Shown here: piece after piece, positions 55,501-64,000 of the stretch
Layout: each line of letters starts with the position of its first letter
How positions within the stretch are numbered: position 1 is the first letter of the stretch
DNA from: Liquidambar formosana
Lineage: Eukaryota > Streptophyta > Magnoliopsida > Saxifragales > Altingiaceae
Length of the DNA stretch: 64,000 nt
Assembly (NCBI GenBank): GCA_039720395.1
Contig: CM077826.1
Location: forward strand, 21,267,053-21,331,052
Direction: 5' to 3'
Notes under the pieces: generated by a model
Database searches by the model: none
Seen by the model: the letters and a program-made list of their open reading frames with translations, nothing else
Told to the model about the DNA's origin: nothing
Position numbers and translations under genes: made by a program

Positions 55501-58500
55501 AAGGTAGCCCCCATTTCCACAGTAGAGAGTAGACATATTTTTGTTTAAAATAAAACCCAAGTAGTTTCCAGACTACTACTACTGCAAATAAAGATTAGCT
55601 TCATTTGTTTAATGATACCAATTTGGGTGACAACTAATCTGTAGATTAATTTCTTAAGATGCAGTACCTAATTCAGGAAATAGCACACAGTTGCTGGGCA
55701 TACATGCCAGTGCACAGTCCACCTCTCGTGTATTGTAATGAAAAAAGTAAGAATCTATCAGCTAGAATTAGTACTTACAGTGACACTATTGATTTGAGAT
55801 TGGAAAGAGAAGAAGCAATCTCCCCTGTCAATCTGCTTGAGGCCAGGTTCCTGCTTGTAATTCTTTAATAAGAGATGAAATCCCATGGAAAAGAATATGG
55901 TCATGCTATTAGTTGGGCATGTGTTGGGGCATCCCATGGAAATGAAATCAATCCAGAAGGCTTTACATAACCACTTGAATTTTGAAAAGAGTCTAGTTTA
56001 TGTAATGGCTCCATATCAGAAAGATTTTTGCCTTGAAATGAGATAAAAACTAATGTGGACCGATTCAACTTCCACTGGGTGTCCCAACACACCCTTAAAA
56101 CGTTTAGGGGGCGCACTCACAGTGATATGATCTTCGGAGGATTGCTGTAGCTGCAGTTTAAACCATCCCATAAGTAATCACTTGGAACACATGGGTCTCC
56201 TTGCCAGTTTGTCGTCATCCCATACACTTGCTTGATGTCCATGATAGCATCAACTGTAATTTCCAAATTACATTTTCATACACAAAGGTAATAAAAATAA
56301 AATAAAATAAAATAAAATAAATCCAACGATTACATTTACAAATTTTGAACAAAAATGCCCTTGCTAGCTATAATGATGAATTGCTGACACTGACAGAAAT
56401 TGACAGTTGCATTCTTCACTGGTCATGACTTGTGAGCGAAACAAGCTCATTTCATGAAAATGTGGAATGGTACATAGAGCTAGCATTATCTTGCATATTG
56501 TAAACGAAGAAGAAAAAGAAGAGAGCAGCATACCATCTTCTTGGTTTGTTGGTGTAGCAGGGAGCATTTCGAGCCTGAAAATCTCGACTGCGTTGAGGAT
56601 GGGAGGAAGATTAGATTCCCTTGTTGCAAAAATGGAAAAGGCAAGTTTTCCATCTTTAGTAAGTGGCAAATTCAGGGGACCCACGGTCAGTGGCTTTAGG
56701 TACTCAAGTTTAATAGGTTCCGTGAGAGGGTATTCACCATCCAAAGATATATTTAGTTCTCGCAGCTGGTCATCCCTGAGTTCAAAAATTTCAGCGAAGT
56801 GGAAGTAGATGTAATATTCGAAAGTGGCGTTGAAAGGACCCCATAAAAATGATAAAGGCAAGCTAGAATTTTCTGCCCGGGCGGCAGTCCTCAGCACTTG
56901 TTCAGGTACATAATAAGCATCATTGCTGCTGCTCTGGGTGTCAATGGTGGACTGGGTGCTAATTGGATACCAATCAAAAAAGGCAGCATCAGGGAGTTTC
57001 AGAGGCTCCCATATGCGATCGTAAGTATCGTATGGGTACCTAAATGAGAGACATTTGCACGTATTACTAACTTGTTACTAGTACGCGACGCATGGCACAT
57101 GTATTAATGACTCAATGCGCTTGAACAAAGTAATTAAGCAAAAATTTTAATTACTTAATTCGGGGAAATTACAGTGTGGTCCTGCTAGGGCAAATAATTA
57201 CATATCAATACAAATTACTACTAACTTCATGGTAGTTGACTACTAACTTACTTAATAATGACTTCTAACTAATTCAAAATACCACTAACTTGTATTGATA
57301 TGTAATTCTTTGCCCATAATTAGACCAACTTGTAATTCCACCTAATTTGTAGTTTGTCCAGTGACGCTGCAGTAAGAGCAGACTTCAAAGAATTTCGATG
57401 TATATATAGGACGACTCCAACGTAGGACTAATAAACAAAAATTAAGGTGGTGCATGACAATTATTAGTTAGGCATCATTATATGTAGCACTGTGATACAT
57501 TCACCATATAGACTAGGGTTGCAACTTGGGCGGGTTGAGGGATCATCCAAGCTCAATCCTACATATAAAACCCTAATCCAGCCCTACCCATTTTTCGGGT
57601 TGAGGTTTCTCAACCCATGCTCATGTTGGGCATAGATTACACGAGTTGAACAGGGTGAGATCGGGTTGAATAAGTTGGCTTGTTTGTTTTTTATTTTTAT
57701 TCTAATTTTAGAGAACATTCTCTTAAAAAATAAAACAAAAAAATCACCTTGAATAAAAGTGCATTATTACATATGCACAAAAATCTCAATCATCTAAATT
57801 CTCTTAGAATTCACGCAATTCAAAAAATAATTTTTGCACCAAAGAATAAAATAAAAAAAAAAGGAAGATGAAAGCTTCAAAATAATTAAATAACACTAAG
57901 AATTTGAAACATTAACATATATATAATTGAGTATATAAGTTACCATGTTAAAAGACACTATTGAAAAAAAAAAAAAAAACACTATTCAATATATTTAAAA
58001 TATATAGATTATATAGGTCAGATTTGGATTGTCCAACCCCTCTGCCTAAGGCCAACCCGAATTGAAATCGGGTTGAGATTTTTCAACCCAAGCCCAACCC
58101 AACGTATGAAAAACTATTGTCCAAGCTTGTTCATTGACCCGGTTAGGTGGGCTCAAACCACCGAAGTTGCATCCCTATTATAGACAGCAACTAATGTGGC
58201 AATATTAATAGCTTGGAAGGTATTTTTGTTCACCAACACACACCACGTCAGATGTTGTTTGTACGATAATTAGGTGCTGTTTATAGGAGCAAGGATTCGC
58301 TGGTGGTTTGGAAAAAACCATCACTGTGATTGTGTGATCTGAGCCATCTATAAAAGCAATTAACGGCTCGGATCAAAACCCAAAAGAATGCTCGGATCAA
58401 AACCCAAAAGAATGCTGATCCAAATAATTTTTTAAACTTTTGATCCGAACCGTCTATTGCTTTAATAGACGGGCCTGGATCATGCCATCAAGGTGATGGT

Positions 58501-59922
58501 TTTTTTCAAACCATCACCAAATCCAGATCCCCGTATATAGCATTTCCCTATTTAATTTCTCCGTGATCAATGTTGTCGGAACTAATATATTCACCTGATA
58601 TTATTGGAGCCATCAACGTCGTACCGCTTTAAGTTTTGTAGTGCTCCACCGGACTCAACTTTATAAATGGAACTGTTCAAAAGCCGAAGCTCCAATGCCG
58701 AAATGAAAGGTATTCCAAAGCCGGTGTTTACAAGGCATACATGTATGTTTTCTGTGGAGGAAATATGCATAATCTCATGGAATCCGTATTGAGACGAATT
58801 TGTCAGCGCAACCGTGTACCATTTGTTGACCCCGAGGTATAGGTCAAAAACTGGGACTTGATTTTTGCCATCATAATTTCCGTACATGAAGAAAGCTCTG
58901 ATCATATAGTTTTGGTTTTTGCCTTGTTGGGGTTTCAGGGTGTAGCAGTTTTTGGTTCCTTGGGGAAAACTCCTCACGTCCTTCTGCTGCTGTCCAATAC
59001 CTTCAGTGATGAATTCAGAGGATATTTGCATGTTTGTCCCGGTATCTACAAATTCTGCATCTGACTTGTAAAGTATACCACTTTCCTTGTCGTAGTAATC
59101 TCCGGTCGTCCCACAGTCGATGCTAATGGAACCTTCAAATCAATTAATTGTAATGGTAATTATTTGCCCATACCCGGACCAAGAGATAATTAAATTATGG
59201 ACTATGCTATTTCACTCACATTCTTCTATCCATCCATATGTGGCAGCTTCTTTTTATTCCATGCTATGTCTCATATGATTGCATTCATTTATACACTTTT
59301 GACACATAGGTGGATAGTAAAAGTAGGCATGGCGGGCAAAAGATGGGTGAAATAGCATTTTACTGAAATTATATTTACTTTGTATTTAATTACATACTCT
59401 AAATTGCTAAAAGCCTATTTGGGAAACTTCAAAAACTAGATTAGACCGGATCCGACCAATTCATAACTGTTATTTTGTTTTTAAACAAACCAATTCATAG
59501 TTGGTTTTAAAAAAGTTGTGTTTATATCTTGTTTTAAAAAAAAAAAAAAGTTGAACTAATTAACAGGAAAAAGAAACTTTCCAAATAGTAAATATGAAAT
59601 CAAAATGGGTTAGATTTACCTAATTTAGTTGGCTAGATGTTCAGGTTTGCTAAAAAGCTCTTACCATAATTAATTAAATAATACTCCGTATTTGATGATG
59701 CAGTTAAACATGCATATACAATAACTCGGTCACAGGGAAAAAAATTAAAATAGTGGCGAAATCTTGAAGATGAATAAATTAATCCGTGTACTTACCAGGA
59801 ATGTCAGTGGCAAGCTTCCTACGACCCTGTTGGTGATAGTCCGGATTGCCAAAGGTAACAATAGCCGGAAAAAAGATGAGCCACACTGTCATAGCCAAAA
59901 CCAACGTTTGTCCTCCACCCAT
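50228..59922 (-). CDS. Malectin-like LRR receptor-like serine/threonine kinase (intact, 13 exons, 899 aa)
   Basis: Plasma-membrane receptor kinase of the plant LRR-I (malectin-like) group, which includes members acting in defence and in symbiosis; the ligand is unknown. Exons, 5' to 3': 59922-59796, 59132-58595, 57039-56534, 56253-56121, 55850-55779, 54964-54893, 54808-54728, 54602-54433, 52508-52303, 52044-51918, 51578-51516, 51421-51232, 50642-50228. They sum to 2700 nt, all with GT-AG sites and matching phases, so the model is probably right. Order: signal peptide (1-25), malectin-like domain (about 45-390), linker with NWQGDPCVP, three LRRs (about 432-500), membrane helix (about 536-558), kinase (about 592-870). 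The start ATG has the same context as in the broken copy. It is the only complete protein-coding gene in the window. Confidence 0.92.
52146..52263. mobile_element. Stowaway MITE (118 bp) in intron 9 of the intact kinase gene
   Basis: CTCCTTCCGTCCCACAAAGA at the left and, reverse complemented, CTCCCTCCAAGATAGGCC at the right, with TA on each side (52144-52145 and 52264-52265). It lies only about 40 bp from the donor of exon 9 (52303). Confidence 0.8.
52664..54010 (-). mobile_element. Probable LTR fragment in intron 8 of the intact kinase gene
   Basis: It starts TGTGGGGGCCTGAATTTT, a common Gypsy LTR opening, and contains repeated CTTGAGCGAGA/CTCAAGCCAACCC words at 53150-53310. The right border and target duplication were not found, and direction is uncertain. 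The corresponding part of the broken copy is destroyed, so no empty site is available. Confidence 0.35.
54433..55850 (-). CDS. Intact receptor kinase: LRR and transmembrane exons 5-8
   Basis: Exon 5 (55850-55779) [20 protein letters not shown]; exon 6 (54964-54893) [19 protein letters not shown]; both are 72 nt, one repeat per exon as usual in this group. Exon 7 (54808-54728, 81 nt) [19 protein letters not shown]. Exon 8 (54602-54433) carries [10 protein letters not shown], a run of ten lysines from a (TTC)n run on the plus strand at about 54529-54556, then the helix [20 protein letters not shown] and [11 protein letters not shown]. The broken copy has four lysines at the same place. The run lies outside the membrane, just before the helix. 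Confidence 0.9.
56121..59922 (-). CDS. Intact receptor kinase: signal peptide and malectin-like exons 1-4
   Basis: Exon 1 (59922-59796) [20 protein letters not shown], a secretion signal. Exon 2 (59132-58595) [71 protein letters not shown]. Exon 3 (57039-56534) [51 protein letters not shown]. Exon 4 (56253-56121) [31 protein letters not shown]. This is the usual layout of a malectin-like domain, which binds cell-wall sugars in known proteins; binding here is not shown. Intron 2 holds a hAT-like MITE. Confidence 0.92.
57514..58177. mobile_element. hAT-like MITE in intron 2 of the intact kinase gene
   Basis: The left end TAGGGTTGCAACTTGGGCGG and right end, reverse complemented TAGGGATGCAACTTCGGTGG, fit hAT termini. 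ATATAGAC (57506-57513) and TTATAGAC (58178-58185) match at seven of eight bases. Subterminal 'gggttgag'/'ctcaaccc' words occur in both halves in opposite orientation. No coding capacity. Confidence 0.8.
59408..59663. mobile_element. MITE, copy B (same family as 49313-49552)
   Basis: Opposite orientation to copy A; lies in intron 1 of the intact kinase gene. The ends TAAAAGCCTATTTGGGAAAC and, reverse complemented, TAAGAGCTTTTTAGCAAACC flank an interior with 'aaaccaattcatagttggtt', as in copy A. Confidence 0.6.
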
Positions 59923-60064
59923 GTTGATCTTTCCTGATCGTTAATATTAATCACTCTCGAACAAATACTTCATAAGAAAGTGGTGCACAATAATGGGCAT
60001 TGGAGCTAGTCTCTCTTTTTATTCTTTGGTCAGCATTGGCGATGGCCTTGTGTGATGTGCATGG

Positions 60065-60074
60065 AACCATATAT
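60065..60074 (-). promoter_or_regulatory. Possible TATA box of the intact receptor kinase
   Basis: CTATATATGG on the minus strand, about 145 bp upstream of the ATG (59922). The element and its surroundings also occur in the outer copy at about 61455. Prediction from position and sequence only. Confidence 0.4.
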
Positions 60075-60114
60075 AGTAGGATCAAAGTTGAAAGTTCAAA
60101 TGAAGAGAAATTAA

Positions 60115-60176
60115 CCTTTGAGGGGTGGCTGGATGGTCTAAGCATCTGAACTTCTTAATATAAAAAAAAATTCAAA
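60115..60176 (+). mobile_element. 62-bp tRNA-like retroposon with target duplication
   Basis: AGAAATTAA stands at 60106-60114 and 60177-60185. The homologous outer copy near 61495 has the word once and no insert. The insert reads GGGGTGGCTGGATGGTCTAA (like a tRNA 5' half with an A-box, TGGCTGGATGG) and ends in an A-rich tail. Confidence 0.7.
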
Positions 60177-62110
60177 AGAAATTAAGTTGCGTGTGCGTGG
60201 GTACACAAGGTCTTCGCCCAAATGTAAAAGTGGCTGCATGAATAAGACTTATCCCTCGACCTCATCAAGGAAAAAATATAATAAAATAAAATAAAGAAAA
60301 ACAAACACTTAGCCCTACAGGTCTAGCTTGCAGACAAGGTTGACTCGGCGCTAGCTCCTTGCGTGTAGACAACGGAACCCAAGTCAGGTGCGCCATGCTG
60401 TCCAATGTCTGAAAAATTGACTTGTACCATAAATCTGAAAGATATTGTCAAAATCACTAGTCAGAAAGTCGGACATTGCGCGAAGTAAGTAGATCAATTA
60501 AAATTCAGAAAAATAGATGAAGAAAGTGTTAAGAATTTTAAAATCAAATTTTAGAAAAATGTATGGTTTCGACGTAAGGGGTTCATAAATTTAGGTTTTT
60601 TTTTTTTTTTTTATCAAACCAAAAATATTATTAAGAAAAGAAGAGGTACAAAAGAAATAGGGGAAGCACAACACTTGCAAAAGAAAGAAACATACACAAG
60701 GAGAACATTAAAACCACATACCAAACTGAGACGATGCTCAAGCATATGAAGAAGAAAAAAAAATTTAATTCACCGGCTCAGTGAGAAAATACAACGAAGT
60801 ACGTAGGACACTAATCTATGATTCATGCACAGCAACACCACCAAAGAATGCATGAAGAAACTTGCCATACATCAATTTTAAGAAATTGATGACATGTCAT
60901 TATTTTTAATTTTCACTTTCATTTGTGGTATAAAATGAAAGTTAATCATCACTTCAATTGATGTTGTAGGATTAATTTTTAAAAATTCATGAAATGTCAT
61001 TATTTTGAATTTCCTCTCATTTGTGATGATAACTATCATTCTCTTGAATTTTTATTTTGAACTATACTCTTTCAATCACATTATGAAGACCTGTTTTCTT
61101 AATAGGGATTATTATGTCTTAATGTATGATTAGCGTAATTAATCTCTTGATTTGTGGATGACTTCATGTATGGGCAATCTATATGTGTGATGATATGATG
61201 TTAGATGTGCATGTTTTGATGCTTGTTTTTATGCATCAACTATCTTAAGTGTGTGTTTAGTCTTATTTGCAAGTTAAGGGTTTAAGTTGCTAAAATTCGG
61301 TTAATGTTTAATTATTATTGTTATTGTAGTTAAGATATGTTTTGGATATACTATTATAACTTGGTTTGGTGTATTTTAGAAGTTATAATTGATTTGAGTT
61401 GATGGAAACTCCATTTTCTCAATTTTTGGGAGCCTTATGTGATGTGCATGGGACCATATATAGTAGGATCAAAGTTGAAAGTTCAAATCAAGAGAAATTA
61501 AGTTGCATGTGCGTGGGTCCACAAGGTCTTTGCCCAAATGTAGAAGTAGTTGCATGAATAAGATTTATCCCTCTACCTAATCAAGGAAAAAATAAAATAA
61601 AATAAAATAATAATGAAAGGGTAATTTTATATTGTTCTACACTTTATCCTATTATGTGCTGCATTTTAAAAGAGTTTCAATTTTCAGAGTTTAAATACAG
61701 CCGCGTGTCTAACATTTTTATCTTCTTAAATACGCACAATAAAGTAAAATGTAAGATAAAATGTGAAGTGTTGGACAAAGTGTGAGGTAAAATAACATTA
61801 CCCACCCTAATAAATACAAAGACTTAGCCCTATAGGTCTAGCTTGCAGAGAAGGTTGACTCGGCGCTCCTTGCGTGTAGATAATGGAACCCATAAAGACT
61901 TGACCCCAGGTCAACTGCGCCTTGCTGTCCGATGTCTGTAAAATTGACTTGTACCATAATGTTGTTACTTCACAATTTTTTGGAGTGCTTGATCTAATAT
62001 GCCCAGCCTAGTCAAAGTGCCTAATCGAGGGGAACTAATTGCAAGGCAATTGCAGTTAGATTTTCTTTTATTTTAATTTAATTTTTATAGGACCTATACT
62101 CAAAATTTAG

Positions 62111-63331
62111 GGTACCTTTGGGAACGTGGATTTGGGGGATGGATTTGGATTTGGATTTGGATTTAGACCTCTCAAATTCAAATTTTTTGTTTGGCTTTCT
62201 AAAATGAGGGGGGATTTGGATTTGAACCAAATTTAAAGTGGATTTGAGTATTTAAAATCAATGGATTTGAAATAACACTTGAATGGGTGGTTATTTATAA
62301 ATTCATTGTTTGAACAGTCGACCCCGACTCTCCAGACTCTCCATGAACAAGACTCTCAGATAGCTCCTGTCTCCCTCTCCATTCACTTTCTCTCTCTCCT
62401 CTCCTTCTCCATCCCTACCCTCTCTCTAATCCCTTCTCTGAATAGTGGACCCCCACTCTCAACCATGGATTTAGATCACAACGTTTGACGACTCAGGTAC
62501 CTCCTGTTTCCTTCTCCATCTCCTTCTCCATACACTTTCTCTCTTTCCTCTCCTTCTCCATCTTTACCTTCTATCTCCTCTCATCTTTGTCACTCATGAT
62601 TTTTTCTTTCAAAGCTCAAACCTAACCCTAACTCCTCATTGATTTTTGTAAAAACAACTAGCAACAAAGGATTTATTCTGAATTAATCGTTGAAGACTTG
62701 AAGTCTTTGATTTTGACATTTGATTCTAAACTTGAAAGTGAGTTTAGTTTATACCCTCTACCCATTTTTCTAACATATTTTTTATTATTATTTACTGGTA
62801 ATTTTTCTTTTACGGGCTTGGTTTGATTTGGTTTTTATGTGATGGATTTTTGTAATGTTTGCTTCTTCTTGTTTTCTGCCTCAATCAGTCAAAAAATAAT
62901 TGTAAATTGTGAGATATCATGGTGGTGGCTTGCCTTGCTAATGCAAATGAGATGTTCGATGAAAAGCTTCAATAAAACTTATGTTAATGTCCTGGGTTTA
63001 AATGGTTTTGGAGTATTCGGATCTGGGTTTGATTCTATTGTTAATTTTGTTTGAACCATGCTTACAAGTTTCACATGTGAAGAAAAAAAAAAGGGGGGGT
63101 AAGAGGGCATATTATCTATGAGACCATTTAAGTTTTAGTTGATCTATAGGAGTGATTTTTCGGTGTTTGGAGCAAAGCAGGCACCGACATGGGAGCATCT
63201 TTTTTCACAGCCTTGAACCAAATATAACAACTACGCTGATAAATGGGTGCATCTTTTTTCACGGCCTTTTTTCATAGCCTTGAACCAAAATTACTAATGT
63301 CTACATGCAGACCAGGTGGACCTATAGTTAC
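62111..63331. other. Intergenic; hexamer repeat and CT-rich leader-like region
   Basis: A (GGATTT)n repeat at 62132-62168, then CT-rich DNA with TCTCC words (62320-62600). ORFs of 69-71 aa here show no domain. 63165-63300 has an imperfect direct repeat of 'gggagcatcttttttcac'. No gene recognised. Confidence 0.4.
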
Positions 63332-63462
63332 CTCACATTCCAATAGATGGAGAACACCTTCAGTTTAGGACAAGCACTACTTATAGCTTCAATTCCCTTG
63401 TCATATATCTTTTGGCAGCCGTTGAGATTTAAGATCTTTAGGTTTTGAAGTGAATCAAAACA
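63332..63462 (-). pseudogene. Single exon of an F-box/LRR (RNI-like) protein gene
   Basis: 131 nt with acceptor TTTTGCAG and donor GAG-GTAACT on the minus strand. It encodes CFDSLQNLKILNLNGCQKIY, then DKGIEAISSACPKLKV and FSIYWNVR, an LRR segment typical of plant F-box/LRR proteins of the At3g58530 type (substrate receptor of an SCF ubiquitin ligase). No neighbouring exon in proper order was found: the next expected LRR exons should lie at lower coordinates and are not seen, and a LEFLNLY-like piece at about 63630-63690 is frameshifted. Probably a gene fragment; it may belong to a gene continuing to the right. Confidence 0.55.
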
Positions 63463-63899
63463 CTGCAAAATCACACATATATTTCATTAAAAAAATATTA
63501 ATAAATTTCAAAAGTGTCCATATAGAAATGTACTATAAACTACATAAGGTACTTTTGTCATGATTTTTGTAAAAACAATAATAAAAAATAATTCAACTGA
63601 ATTCTTATTTTACCAGGAATCCTGAGGCTATTCAAAATTATGAATGCTCATGCAAGCATAAATACAGGTTGAGAAATTCCAGGCCCTGAAATGGCAAATA
63701 GATTATTCTATCTCCATTCATCGAATTACATGCATAAATAAGTCTCGTTTGTCATTCTTTTAGCTGGATACTTGGCTTTAAGGAAGGATGGCTTCTATTT
63801 GCATATTTGATGTTAGCTTCTGCCTTAAACTTTTGTATGACTTCTAGCTATTTCTTGGTTGTACTTATTTTAAATGAAACAGGGCTTGTCTTCTTTTGA

Positions 63900-64000
63900 G
63901 AAGTTAAGATGTGCAGTGTTGGAGGTAATTCAGGAGTGTGGTACTACCACACTCCTACACTCCTGGTTCAAATCCCCTTTAGGTTAGGGGCACCTGTCTT
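63900..64000 (+). mobile_element. Possible SINE (tRNA-type), cut by window end
   Basis: GGTTCAAATCCCC at 63966-63978 fits a pol III B-box as in plant SINEs. No convincing A-box upstream. The 3' tail would lie outside the window. Confidence 0.35.

Larger units (their letters stand above)
60050..62110. repeat. Duplicated upstream block (two partial copies)
   Basis: The segment 'gatgtgcatgg-accatatatagt' at 60050 recurs at about 61440, and 'ctacaggtctagcttgcaga' recurs at 60317 and 61830 (as 'tataggtc...'). So the region is itself a tandem duplication about 1.39 kb apart, and both are related to 10170-12030. It contains the LINE 3' end at 60590-60850. The inner copy is next to the kinase gene and probably holds its promoter. 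The outer copy stands alone. Confidence 0.75.

Overview
This window is nuclear DNA of a flowering plant, probably a woody eudicot; the species cannot be told from the sequence. The evidence is intron-rich genes with GT-AG junctions, Ty1/Copia and Ty3/Gypsy LTR retrotransposons with plant-type primer sites, L1-type LINE ends, hAT, MULE and Stowaway transposons, and a receptor-kinase family found only in plants. No bacterial, organellar or tRNA gene cluster was seen.

Layout. 1-8583 is a satellite-like block: about 21 copies of a monomer of about 280 bp, folded into a large palindrome (axis about 2660) and carrying a solo LTR in each arm. The right solo LTR (5252-6674) has a target duplication inside a monomer; its mirror image (1-1074) is cut by the window edge. 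8584-12414 is intergenic and includes a block (10170-12030) that recurs at 60050-62110. 12415-29892 (minus strand) is a broken copy of a malectin-like/LRR receptor kinase. Its kinase N-lobe exon has been replaced by retroelement debris, one splice donor is lost, and one intron holds a 7.67-kb insertion: a TIR element with a deleted Gypsy element inside. 29893-50227 is a transposon-dense intergenic stretch with a three-level Stowaway/LINE/hAT nest, a LINE with target duplications, a hAT-like element with a fold-back element inside, a second fold-back MITE, a Pack-MULE carrying the 3' end of a CslC glucan synthase gene, and a full-length Copia element (41626-48240).

50228-59922 (minus strand) is the intact paralogous receptor kinase. 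Its 13 exons sum to exactly 2700 nt (899 aa plus stop), and this supports the gene model. 60050-62110 upstream of it is a duplicated promoter-side block with a 62-bp tRNA-like retroposon. 63332-63462 is one exon of an F-box/LRR protein gene on the minus strand, and a tRNA-type SINE fragment sits at the right edge.

How it fits together. The two kinase genes are tandem duplicates in the same orientation, and the shared flanking blocks imply a larger former array. The intact copy serves as an empty-site control: aligning it with the broken copy shows directly that several introns of the broken copy received insertions. Only the receptor kinase at 50228-59922 looks capable of making a full protein. 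The rest is mobile DNA at various stages of decay.
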